Assembly: GCF_034351645.1 (NCBI RefSeq) | Contig: NZ_CP133782.1 | Location: forward strand, 4,804,001-4,868,000 | DNA length: 64,000 nt | Direction: 5' to 3' | Source of the DNA: Pseudomonas sp. DC1.2 | GTDB taxonomy: Bacteria; Pseudomonadota; Gammaproteobacteria; Pseudomonadales; Pseudomonadaceae | Part shown: positions 7,504 to 15,318 of the stretch, in pieces | How the letters are laid out: the number at the start of each line of letters is the position of its first letter | How positions within the stretch are numbered: position 1 is the stretch's first letter | The notes under the pieces: model-generated | Databases searched by the model: none | The model's input: the letters and a program-made list of their open reading frames with translations, nothing else | Told to the model about the DNA's origin: nothing | Position numbers and translations under genes: made by a program

Positions 7504-9402
7504 CTACAACTTCGCCTGACGTACCGCACCACTTCGCGATTTAGCCATTGCCGCCAGACGCACTGCAACATTGGCCGCGCCATAACCGGCGTACCCACTC
7601 TTGCGCTGGATGATCTCGAAGAAAAACCGCCCCTCAAAGGGCTCGGTGTACACATGGAATAGCTCGCCGCCCTGTGCATCACGGTCGTAGAGCACGTTGA
7701 AGTAAGCCAGCTCGCTGAGAAACTCATCATCGAAATCGAAACGTGCGGCCAGATCATCGTAATAGTTGAGCGGAATATCCAGCAACGGCACCCCCGCCTC
7801 CTTGGCGCGGCTGACCTCGGCAAAGATGTCATCGCAGTCGAAGGCGATGTGATGGACCCCGGAGCCGCGATAACTCGACAGTGCGTGTGAGATTGCAGTG
7901 TTGCGGTTCTCGGAAATATTCAACGGCAAGCGAATTGAGCTGTCGCGGCTGCGCAACGCCCGGCTCTTCACAAGACCGTAAGGGTCAGGCAACACCACTT
8001 CGTCATCCGCCACGAAATCCAGCAGGCTTTTATAGAACAGCACCCAACTGTCGAGGCTGTCCGCCGGCAGCGCCATGGCCATGTGGTCGATGCGCTTGAG
8101 GCCGCCCCGAGTCGCCGCCGGTAGCAGGTTGAAATCGGTGCCGTAGACGTCGGCATGTTGATCCACCAGGTAAATCAGACTGCCGTCCGGCGCACGCACC
8201 GCTGCCAGCTCCAACTCATTGGGACCGACCAGTCCGCGATACGGCTGGCCTTTGTAGGCCACGGCCCGAGCCAGAGCACTGGCGCTGTCTTTGACTCGAA
8301 CGGCGGTGGCGCATAACGATGGGCCGTGGGCTTCGAAAAAACTGTGGGCGAAGGAGTACGGTTCGGAGTTGAGGATCAGGTTGATGTCACCTTGGCGCAT
8401 CAGGCTGACGCTCTTTGAACGATGCTGCCCGGCCTTGACGAATCCCAGTCGCTCCAGCCAGAGGGAGAGCTTGGCGCCGAGGCTTTCATCCACTGCGAAC
8501 TCGAGAAACTCGATGCCGTTGTATTCACTGGCCTCAGGCGTCTCGAACAGGATGTCGAGCGTGGCAGGCGGTTGCGCCTCCTGCTCCAGACGCTGACGGG
8601 TTTTCTCTTCCAGGTACAGCAGCGAACGCAAGCCATCAGCAGCGTTGGCCCGAGGCGGTGCCGCACGAAAGCCGTCGTTGAAGATTTCCAGGGACAGTGG
8701 CCCGGTGTAACCGCTCTTGATAATCGGCGCCAAAAACCCCGCCAGATCGAATTCACCCTGGCCAGGGAAGCAACGAAAATGCCGGCTCCACTCCAGCACG
8801 TCCATGGCCAAAATCGGCGCATCGGCCATTTGCACAAAGAAGATCTTGTCCCCAGGAATCTGCGCGATTGCGCTGGGGTCGCCCTTGAGCGACAGCGTGT
8901 GAAAGCTGTCGAGCAACACCCCCAGACTGGGGTGATCGGCCTGACGAACGATGTTCCACACCTGTTGATAAGTGTTCACATGCCGGCCCCAGGCCAGCGC
9001 TTCATAGCCGATACGCAGTCCACGAGCACCGGCCCGTTGCGCCAGCAAGCGCAAATCGTCGATAAGGACCGGCTCATCACCGATAGCGTCCGGCGAGGCG
9101 TTGCTGCACACCAGCACCAAGTCAGTGCCTAGCTCCTGCATCAAGTCGAACTTGCGCTCGGCCCGATCCAGATTGCGCGGCAGGCGATCCCGGCGGCAAC
9201 CTTCAAAGTCGCGGAAGGGTTGGAACAGCGTGATCGCGATCCCGAGGTCGGCGCACATCTGTTTAATTTCCCGAGGACTGCCGTCGTAGTAGAGAAGGTC
9301 ATTCTCGAAAATCTCAACCCCGTCAAATCCGGCAGCAGCAATGGCTTCAAGTTTTTCCGGCAGGGTGCCGCTCAAGGAAACGGTGGCGATGGAACGCTGC
9401 AT
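7504..9402 (-). CDS. quiC: 3-dehydroshikimate dehydratase QuiC, fused to a VOC/HPPD-like domain
   Basis: A 632-residue, two-part enzyme that converts 3-dehydroshikimate to protocatechuate. Residues 1-285 form a sugar-phosphate-isomerase-like TIM barrel. The metal ligands match those of characterised bacterial QuiC: Glu134 (GYEALAWG), Asp165 (LLDSFHTL), Gln191 (FVQMADAP) and Glu239 (SLEIFND). Residues 295-600 form two vicinal-oxygen-chelate domains like 4-hydroxyphenylpyruvate dioxygenase. The last keeps an apparent iron site: His440 (RIDHMAMAL), His518 (GVHHIAFD) and Glu596 (FFFEIIQR). What the C-terminal domain does is not settled for the family. GGGAG precedes ATG 9402. The gene is divergent from the MFS transporter. 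Confidence 0.95.
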   Translation of the reverse strand: MQRSIATVSLSGTLPEKLEAIAAAGFDGVEIFENDLLYYDGSPREIKQMCADLGIAITLFQPFRDFEGCRRDRLPRNLDRAERKFDLMQELGTDLVLVCSNASPDAIGDEPVLIDDLRLLAQRAGARGLRIGYEALAWGRHVNTYQQVWNIVRQADHPSLGVLLDSFHTLSLKGDPSAIAQIPGDKIFFVQMADAPILAMDVLEWSRHFRCFPGQGEFDLAGFLAPIIKSGYTGPLSLEIFNDGFRAAPPRANAADGLRSLLYLEEKTRQRLEQEAQPPATLDILFETPEASEYNGIEFLEFAVDESLGAKLSLWLERLGFVKAGQHRSKSVSLMRQGDINLILNSEPYSFAHSFFEAHGPSLCATAVRVKDSASALARAVAYKGQPYRGLVGPNELELAAVRAPDGSLIYLVDQHADVYGTDFNLLPAATRGGLKRIDHMAMALPADSLDSWVLFYKSLLDFVADDEVVLPDPYGLVKSRALRSRDSSIRLPLNISENRNTAISHALSSYRGSGVHHIAFDCDDIFAEVSRAKEAGVPLLDIPLNYYDDLAARFDFDDEFLSELAYFNVLYDRDAQGGELFHVYTEPFEGRFFFEIIQRKSGYAGYGAANVAVRLAAMAKSRSGAVRQAKL

Positions 9403-9673
9403 AATTCGACTCCCGGTGGAGGCTTCGGCTACAGGGAATTTGCGCCGCTTTTAATAGAATGAGCGAATTATTGAGCCCGTCCGTGCATTGAGCAATTCAA
9501 AGTGTACTAGGCAGTTAGTTTTATGGGCGATTATCGAACACAATGGCAGTTGGCGAATTGACGATTTTTCGTCCACTGCCCAACATCGACGGCACATTGA
9601 GTCCGGTCATGAGTGATCGGCTTCGGTTACCAAAGACCCAGAACACCACATAAAAATAATCGGTGGCCTATAC
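9403..9673. promoter_or_regulatory. Divergent quiC/MFS control region
   Basis: This AT-rich 271-base gap separates two divergent genes of the cluster and must hold both promoters. It contains repeated ATTGAGC-type words near 9470 and 9490, and a small inverted repeat, TTGAGCAATTCAA, near 9490. These are candidate regulator sites, but no spacing or symmetry stands out enough to assign one. Confidence 0.4.
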
Positions 9674-11014
9674 ATGACTCCTTCTCAAAGCTCTCCCATG
9701 GGGCGTTCCTCCATGACGCCTGCCAGCAGCGGCATCGGCGACAAAATCCGCGGCGCCATGGCCGTCGGTAAAACCCGCTGGGGCATGCTGGCGCTCGTAT
9801 TTTTCGCCACCACCCTGAACTACATCGACCGCGCCGCACTGGGGGTCATGCAACCGATCCTGGCCAAGGAGATGAGCTGGACGGCGATGGACTACGCCAA
9901 CATCAACTTCTGGTTTCAGGTGGGTTACGCCATCGGTTTCGTGCTGCAAGGCCGGTTGATCGACCGGATCGGCGTCAAGCGGGTGTTCTTCTGCGCGGTC
10001 CTGCTCTGGAGCCTGGCCACCGGCGCCCATGGCCTGGCCACTTCGGCCGTTGGCTTTATGGTTTGCCGGTTCATCCTCGGCCTGACCGAAGCCGCCAACT
10101 ACCCGGCTTGCGTGAAAACCACACGTCTTTGGTTCCCCGCCGGCGAGCGCGCTGTGGCCACCGGCATCTTCAACGCCGGCACCAACGTCGGCGCGATGTT
10201 CACACCGATGCTGCTGCCGCTAATCCTCCAAGTGTGGGGCTGGCAAGCCGCGTTCCTGTGCATGTCGGCACTGGGTGCAATCTGGTTGCTGTTCTGGGGT
10301 TTGAAATACTTCAACCCGGAAGATCACCCGAGCGTTAAGCAATCAGAACTGGACTACATCCACCAGGAAGTCGAGCCTGAACAAACCAGCGTGCCGTTCT
10401 CGAAAATCCTGCGTATGCGCGGTACCTGGGCCTTCGCGATTGCCTACTCGCTGACCGCACCGGTGTTCTGGTTCTACCTGTACTGGCTGCCACCGTTTCT
10501 GAATCAGCAATACAACCTGGGGATCAACGTGACCCAGATGGGCATCCCACTGATCATCATCTACCTGACTGCCGACTTCGGCAGTGTCGGTGGCGGGATT
10601 CTGTCCTCGTTCCTGATCGGTCGCGGGATCAACCCAATCAAGGCGCGCCTGATGTCCATGTTGCTGTTCGCCTGCTGCATCGTTGGCGTGATCATGGCCG
10701 CCGGCTCCAGCAGCCTGTGGGTCGCGGTGTTTGCGATCTCGCTGGCGATCGGTGCCCATCAAGCCTGGACCGCCAATATTTGGAGCTTGGTGATGGACTA
10801 CACACCCAAACACATGATGAGCACCGTGTTCGGCTTCGGCGGGATGTGCGCGGCCATCGGCGGGATGTTCATGACCCAATTGGTCGGGCACATCCTGACG
10901 GTCACCCACAATAACTACACCGTGCTGTTCACCCTGATTCCGGCGATGTACTTCATTGCACTGACCTGGCTGTACTTCATGGCACCGCGCAAGATCCCTG
11001 CCGTCACCGTGTAA
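9674..11014 (+). CDS. MFS transporter, anion:cation symporter family
   Basis: A 446-residue major facilitator with 12 predicted spans. The N-terminal signature is TTLNYIDRAALGVMQPIL (about 46-63). The loop 2-3 motif GRLIDRIGVKR (about 95-105) and the family motif FILGLTEAANYPA follow. The family (ExuT/GudP/phthalate type) imports organic acid anions with protons or sodium. Divergent pairing with quiC suggests it imports quinate, shikimate or dehydroshikimate; this is inferred from context. The ribosome site before ATG 9674 is weak, and ATG 9713 is an alternative. A REP-like hairpin follows the stop. Confidence 0.9.
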   Translation: MTPSQSSPMGRSSMTPASSGIGDKIRGAMAVGKTRWGMLALVFFATTLNYIDRAALGVMQPILAKEMSWTAMDYANINFWFQVGYAIGFVLQGRLIDRIGVKRVFFCAVLLWSLATGAHGLATSAVGFMVCRFILGLTEAANYPACVKTTRLWFPAGERAVATGIFNAGTNVGAMFTPMLLPLILQVWGWQAAFLCMSALGAIWLLFWGLKYFNPEDHPSVKQSELDYIHQEVEPEQTSVPFSKILRMRGTWAFAIAYSLTAPVFWFYLYWLPPFLNQQYNLGINVTQMGIPLIIIYLTADFGSVGGGILSSFLIGRGINPIKARLMSMLLFACCIVGVIMAAGSSSLWVAVFAISLAIGAHQAWTANIWSLVMDYTPKHMMSTVFGFGGMCAAIGGMFMTQLVGHILTVTHNNYTVLFTLIPAMYFIALTWLYFMAPRKIPAVTV

Positions 11015-11032
11015 AAGCGCATCACCGCCCAC

Positions 11033-11058
11033 GTGGGAGCGAGCCAGCTCGCTCCCAC
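11033..11058. repeat. REP-type palindrome between convergent genes
   Basis: GTGGGAGCGAGC (11033-11044) and GCTCGCTCCCAC (11047-11058) form a perfect 12-bp stem with a 2-base loop. It belongs to the GTGGGAGC class of Pseudomonas REP sequences; a relative is at 58791-58853. It lies between the MFS gene and a convergent EamA gene and could act as a transcription barrier. Confidence 0.8.
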
Positions 11059-11065
11059 TGGTCTT

Positions 11066-11944
11066 TCACCGACGACTCTGCTGCCAGGCCGCCGCCAACC
11101 CGCTGCAACAAATCACCGCGATCCCGACCACCGTGGTCAGGGTCGGTGTGTGGGAAAACAGCAGCCAGCCCAACAGCCCTGCAAAGACAATCTGGCAATA
11201 ACCAAATGGCGCCAGCAACGCCGGTGCGGCATAGCGAAACGCCTGGGTCAGAAATAGATGCGCCGTCATCCCGCAACTGCCCAGCGCCACCATCAACACC
11301 CCGTGCCCCAGGCTCGGCACTTGCCAGAAGAACGGCACCAGCGCGCTCATAACCAAGGTGTTACACAACCCGGCGAAAAAGTTGCTGGTGGTCGGGCTGT
11401 CTATCTGGCTGAGCTTGCGCGTGAGCAACTGATAGAAACAGAAGAACATCGCGGAACAGAACGGCAGCAACACCGCCGGGGTAAAAAGGTCGCCGCCGGG
11501 ATGAACGATGATCAGCACGCCGACAAACCCACACATCACCGCAACCCACTGCCCACGGGTCACGTGCTCGCCCAGCAGCGGCACAGACAACGCGGTGACC
11601 AGTACCGGCGCGAGGAAGTTGACGGCTGTGGCTTCGGCCAACGGAATAAACAATAACCCGGTGGTGAAGAACAGGCTGGTGCCCAACAGGCACAGCGCGC
11701 GTAGCAGTTGTAGCAACGGCCGTTTGGTACGCAGGACACGCAGCCCGGACTGCGGCAGAAAAATGCCGGCCATCAGCAAGGTATGCACCAGATAACGGGC
11801 CCAAACCACCATGATCACCGGATAGAAACCAGAGAGGTACTTCGACAACGCGTCATGACTGGAGAACAGGAACGTCGCAGCGACGATCAGCAAAATGCCT
11901 TTGAAGGGTTTGTTTACGCCAGAGAGGGGGGTACTGACAGTCAT
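11066..11944 (-). CDS. EamA/DMT-family inner-membrane transporter
   Basis: 292 residues with ten hydrophobic segments in two EamA halves (about 15-145 and 155-285). ATFLFSSHDALSKYL opens the first half and AEATAVNFLAPVLVTALSVP ends its core. The substrate is unknown; such proteins export or import small metabolites. AAGGGA precedes ATG 11944. It is the last gene downstream of two same-strand pseudogenes and may once have been their operon partner. I see no frame damage in it. Confidence 0.88.
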   Translation of the reverse strand: MTVSTPLSGVNKPFKGILLIVAATFLFSSHDALSKYLSGFYPVIMVVWARYLVHTLLMAGIFLPQSGLRVLRTKRPLLQLLRALCLLGTSLFFTTGLLFIPLAEATAVNFLAPVLVTALSVPLLGEHVTRGQWVAVMCGFVGVLIIVHPGGDLFTPAVLLPFCSAMFFCFYQLLTRKLSQIDSPTTSNFFAGLCNTLVMSALVPFFWQVPSLGHGVLMVALGSCGMTAHLFLTQAFRYAAPALLAPFGYCQIVFAGLLGWLLFSHTPTLTTVVGIAVICCSGLAAAWQQSRR

Positions 11945-12039
11945 GGGTATCCCTTAAATCTTGAAATCAAAAACATCGTCGATTTGCCACCCGACCCTAG
12001 GCATGCGCCGAGCTTGTCCGCAAGAGGTGCGCAACACCG

Positions 12040-12300
12040 CCATGCACGGGTTTTACTCAACGCCATCTGCGCCCGGTGCAGCCCGCTCACACTCTGCACC
12101 CACAAGTGTGGGTAGGGAATTTCCAGGCTCAACGGTATATCGGCCGGCAAGCACCGCAGTAAAGCTTGCGAATCAGCATCGCCCTCTCCCGGAAAGCGTC
12201 GTTCATGGCGAGCCTGACGCAGAATTTCCGCCACGTCCTACGGTGTCAATGCCAGTACCGCCAGGCTGGCCAGAGAAATAATTAGCTCGCTCATGCTCAT
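12040..12300 (-). pseudogene. Remnant of a TIM-barrel sugar-phosphate isomerase-type gene
   Basis: The start is intact: ATG 12300, coupled by ATGA to the gene upstream, then MSMSELIISLASLAVLALTP, the normal N-terminus of this family. A TAG stop follows at once. The next readable piece (12234 downward) is the family's C-terminal part, with HERRFPGEGDAD, LPADIPLSLEIP and ALSKTRAW. The central 180 or so residues are missing, and the frame then runs out of the homologous region towards 11941. A deletion of several hundred bases with loss of frame explains this. The function is lost; the ancestor was probably an IolE-like isomerase or dehydratase. Confidence 0.7.
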
Positions 12301-12705
12301 TCCTCGATCAGTACCGGTGCGCAGGCGCGACCCGTCTCGGCGGCTTCGCGAATCGCCAAAACCAGCGCCAGAGTGCGGGCGGCATCGGCGGCGCTGATCA
12401 GAGGTTCAACTTCGCGGCGCGCAACGCGCACGAAATGCTGCAACTGCAAACGCAAAGCGTCATCGGCACTAAAGCTTTCCTGCTCCACGAACAAAGGCTG
12501 ATGCCAACCCGCGTCGAGGTCGGCGTAATACCAACGCTTGAGCTGCGCAATACCCTACACCCCACTCGTGTGCGAGGCCCGCCGCATGCGGACCGGGATC
12601 GGCCACGGCGCACAAGGTTGCTTCGGTCAGCGTTTTCAAGTGCTGGTTATGCTGCTGGCCCATGATGCCGGCGCCAATCAAGGCAATGCGAAGGGGCGAA
12701 GTCAA
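12297..12705 (-). pseudogene. Remnant of a Gfo/Idh/MocA oxidoreductase
   Basis: The N-terminal piece (from 12705) shows the nucleotide-binding motif RIALIGAGIMGQQHNQHL and continues to about GVGYCAAQ. At about 12540 the homologous frame shifts to WYYADLDAGWHQPLFVEQE and runs to the normal family C-terminus (ISAADAARTLALVLAI). About 200 residues that should lie between, including the EKP-type catalytic region, are absent. The first codon is now TTG. The stop overlaps the start of the next remnant by 4 bp, so the two were once an operon. Confidence 0.75.
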
Positions 12706-12755
12706 GGTACGGTTCTCTTGTGATTATTGTTGGCAGCGCGAATTTCAACAATTTA

Positions 12756-12766
12756 GAACCTAGTTC
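12756..12766. promoter_or_regulatory. Candidate IclR-type operator before the decayed operon
   Basis: GAAC-CTA-GTTC (12756-12766) is an inverted repeat of the size and GGAA/TTCC flavour of IclR-family sites. It lies about 50 bases before the start of the Gfo/Idh remnant. The rest of the gap 12706-12921 shows nothing else definite. Confidence 0.3.
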
Positions 12767-12921
12767 CATATTCTTAAACACTCAAGGCGCAAAAGCGTGC
12801 GAACAGCGCACGACTTTTGCGTGAGCCACGATGACCTGTGGCCGCGTAGCCGCTCGCCAATGCGGGCTTACAGTCGACATCGTCGGTGAACTCGCCGCCG
12901 CCATGGGTTGGCGTATGGGGT

Positions 12922-13698
12922 TTAACTGAACAACTCGGACGCTAAACTCGCCGCTGCCAGCTCTTCGGCAAACGTCAACAACATCGGCGAAAGCTCATGC
13001 AAGCGCGCCCCAGGCATCCGCGCACTCGGCCCGGCAATGCTCAGCACGCCGATCACCCGGCCATCACTGGGATGGCGCACCACCGCCGCAATCGCCGAGG
13101 TGCCCACCGCCGAACTCTCCTCTACCCAGGCGTAACCCTGCTCGCGTGCCAGCCGCAGGCGTTCGAGCAATTCAATGTTGGAGCGTGGCGCATTCGGACC
13201 CAACTCTGGCGGCCGGTCCGCCCCCTGACGCTCAACCAGCGACAAAGCCTCGGCATCGCTCATGCAGGCCAGCCACGCATGCCCAGACGCGGTGTAAAAC
13301 AATGGCGCATCGCGGCCCATGTCCGGGTCATAACGCAGGCCGGAGCGGGCTCCCTGGGATTTGGCGATCCAGACCTGGCGCTCCCCTTCGATCACTCCAA
13401 GGCGCACCAGCTCGCCGGTTTCCCGGGCCAGACGATCAAGCACCGGTTGGACAATATCCGCGCCGCTGCTCGATAGATAACGAAAACCCATCGCCACCAG
13501 CTTGGTCGACAAGTGATAACGCAAGGTCTCCGGATTCTGCCGCACATAGCCCAACCGAATCAGTTCGGCGAGCAAGCGATGGGTCGCGCTTTTGGGGATA
13601 TCCAGTTGCTCCGCCAGCGTCTGCATCGGCAGACCGCGAGAGTCACTGGTGAGATTTTCCAGCACGCTGAAAACACGTTCGATCTGACTGCCAGCCAT
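12922..13698 (-). CDS. IclR-family transcriptional regulator
   Basis: 258 residues. The N-terminal winged helix (about 5-65) has IERVFSVLENL, LPMQTLAEQLDIPKSATHRL and the wing. The C-terminal GAF-like effector domain (about 80-255) shows LARETGELVRLGVIEGERQV and ASGHAWLACM. Such proteins bind aromatic or carboxylic acid effectors. It is flanked on both sides by pseudogenes, which were its likely targets. ATG 13698 was chosen because the HTH begins at once. No frame damage is visible, so the regulator may still be made. Confidence 0.88.
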   Translation of the reverse strand: MAGSQIERVFSVLENLTSDSRGLPMQTLAEQLDIPKSATHRLLAELIRLGYVRQNPETLRYHLSTKLVAMGFRYLSSSGADIVQPVLDRLARETGELVRLGVIEGERQVWIAKSQGARSGLRYDPDMGRDAPLFYTASGHAWLACMSDAEALSLVERQGADRPPELGPNAPRSNIELLERLRLAREQGYAWVEESSAVGTSAIAAVVRHPSDGRVIGVLSIAGPSARMPGARLHELSPMLLTFAEELAAASLASELFS

Positions 13699-13833
13699 GG
13701 GAGGTTCCACACAAGATTTTGCCGATTCTAGAAGACAACCATTCGAATGCAAAATATGGAACCCAACCTCCGATAAACGCCCGCTCCAAGACGTCATAGG
13801 GTGCCGCCCCTCACCGCAGTCTTATATTTTCTG

Positions 13834-13844
13834 GAATAAAATTC
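13834..13844. promoter_or_regulatory. Candidate IclR operator upstream of the FAD-dehydrogenase remnant
   Basis: GAAT-AAA-ATTC (13834-13844) is an inverted repeat in an AT-rich patch. It lies between the IclR gene and the plus-strand remnant, where a divergent promoter is expected. It has the same 4-3-4 layout as the site at 12756. Confidence 0.3.
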
Positions 13845-13879
13845 TAAAAAAAACTGATCGTCGGCGTTGTAAACGACAC

Positions 13880-14289
13880 TTGCGTCGGCGCCAGTCAGCG
13901 AATTGCTGCGCGAGGGCAATCAGGTTCGTGGGCCGTGGCCAGCACCGCCAAGGGCAGGTCCGCCTCCTGGCGCTAGGCCGTGCTGGCTGCTGGCGGCTTC
14001 GACCATGGCATTATCGGCCCCATGGTTTTCAACGGCGTTACAGCCAGGGCATCTCTCGGCCGTGTTAACTGCCACTGTCATCCTTTATCCGCATGGCTAT
14101 CTGAAAACCGGTAATACGATCGAATACAGAGCCCACGCGGACAGCAACATGGCAAGCATCATGGGCGGGAATTACCTCGCCGACAGCATTAATCTTGGCC
14201 AGGCGCGGACCTTCGGCTACATCGCAGGACGACATATCGTCGGTATAACGGCTTACGAACAGGAGATCGACCGTGCAGCACATCGTTAA
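13880..14289 (+). pseudogene. Remnant of an FAD-dependent dehydrogenase (KstD/fumarate reductase flavoprotein type)
   Basis: Pieces of one protein appear in different frames. SELLREGNQVR and VASTAKGRSASW precede AVLAAGGFDH, a strong match to the AVVLAAGGFEHN motif of this flavoprotein family. From about 14110 the frame reads GNTIEYRAHADSNMASIMGG and then TFGYIAGRHIVGI, which matches the family's C-terminal FAD-binding end (G.ASVMG...TFGYIA.RH). The N-terminal GxGxxG domain and most of the substrate domain are missing, and at least one stop and two frame changes are present. The remnant's tail overlaps the next gene's start. Confidence 0.6.
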
Positions 14290-15106
14290 CGCTCAAGGTT
14301 TGAACATGCCCAAACTCGGCCTCGGCACCTGGCCGATGCTCGGCGAGGACTGCACCCGCGCCGTGGCGCAGGCCCTGACGTTGGGCTACCGGCATATCGA
14401 TAGGGCGGCGGCCTACAATAATGAGGACGCGGTCGGGCAAGCCATGGCCAACAGCTCTGTGCCACGGAAACAGATCCACGTCACCACCAAGGTCTGGTGG
14501 GATCAACTGGAGCCCAATGCCATGCGCGACGCCATGGATCGCAGCCTCAAGGCCCTGCGCAGCGATTACGTCGACCTGTTCATGATCCACTGGCCGACAA
14601 CCGACTGGGACTTGCCCCGAACAATCGAGACGCTGGTGTCATTCAAGGAGCAAGGGCTGGCGCGCAACATAGGTGTGGCGAACTTTCCTCTGCCATTGCT
14701 GCGCAAAGTCGTCGAGCAATTGGGCGCGCCGCTGTCAGCGATCCAGGTCGAATACCACGTACTGCTCGGACAAAACGCCCTGTTGGACTACGCCCGTCAA
14801 CACGATCTCGCACTGACGGCCTACACGCCGCTGGCCCGCAACAACGTTTCGGGCATCGTGCAGATCCAGCAGATCGCCGCCAAACACGGGGTACTACCGG
14901 CGCAGGTAGCGCTCAAGTGGTTGTTGGACCAGCCCCGCGTCGCGGCCATTCCCAAGGCCAGCAGCGAGGTCAATCAACGGGCCAATCTGCAAGCACTCGA
15001 CGTGGTGCTGGACGACGAAGACCGCGCATTGATTGCCGGCCTGTCAAAGCGCGAACGCCAGGTTAATCCTGACTTCGCACCTGTGTGGGATGCGTTCGAC
15101 CAGTAA
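14273..15106 (+). CDS. Aldo/keto reductase
   Basis: 277 residues, a (beta/alpha)8 NADPH-dependent oxidoreductase of the DkgA/DkgB type. The catalytic tetrad is present: Asp (HIDRAAAY), Tyr of the same motif, Lys (VTTKVWW) and His (FMIHWPT). The cofactor motif is AIPKASSEVNQ. The start is GTG 14273, supported by a strong AGGAG at 14261-14265; it lies inside the tail of the FAD-dehydrogenase remnant. That points to translational coupling with the lost gene. AYNNE replaces the usual AYGNE. The substrate is unknown; an aldehyde or keto acid is likely. Confidence 0.9.
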   Translation: MQHIVNAQGLNMPKLGLGTWPMLGEDCTRAVAQALTLGYRHIDRAAAYNNEDAVGQAMANSSVPRKQIHVTTKVWWDQLEPNAMRDAMDRSLKALRSDYVDLFMIHWPTTDWDLPRTIETLVSFKEQGLARNIGVANFPLPLLRKVVEQLGAPLSAIQVEYHVLLGQNALLDYARQHDLALTAYTPLARNNVSGIVQIQQIAAKHGVLPAQVALKWLLDQPRVAAIPKASSEVNQRANLQALDVVLDDEDRALIAGLSKRERQVNPDFAPVWDAFDQ

Positions 15107-15318
15107 CAGGTAAGGCGTCTTGGCAAAAAACCATCGATGGACGGAATTCGCTGGGTTGTCCGTGTTCAATACCCGTGAGCAGTGTTCACCGCCTCCAGGA
15201 GTTGCGGGCACGGCCAACGTAGGTGATAAATGCCGGACGACCGGACTGGCGCCTGTCACACACACCAGCAACACTTCTCACCACCCTTATTCCCCCATAA
15301 AAGACAGAGGACTCCCAC

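Noticed and set aside
12469..12705. Short intact oxidoreductase or microprotein
   Set aside because: The frame leaves the homologous region at about 12540 into Arg-rich nonsense, and the missing C-terminal half follows in another frame.
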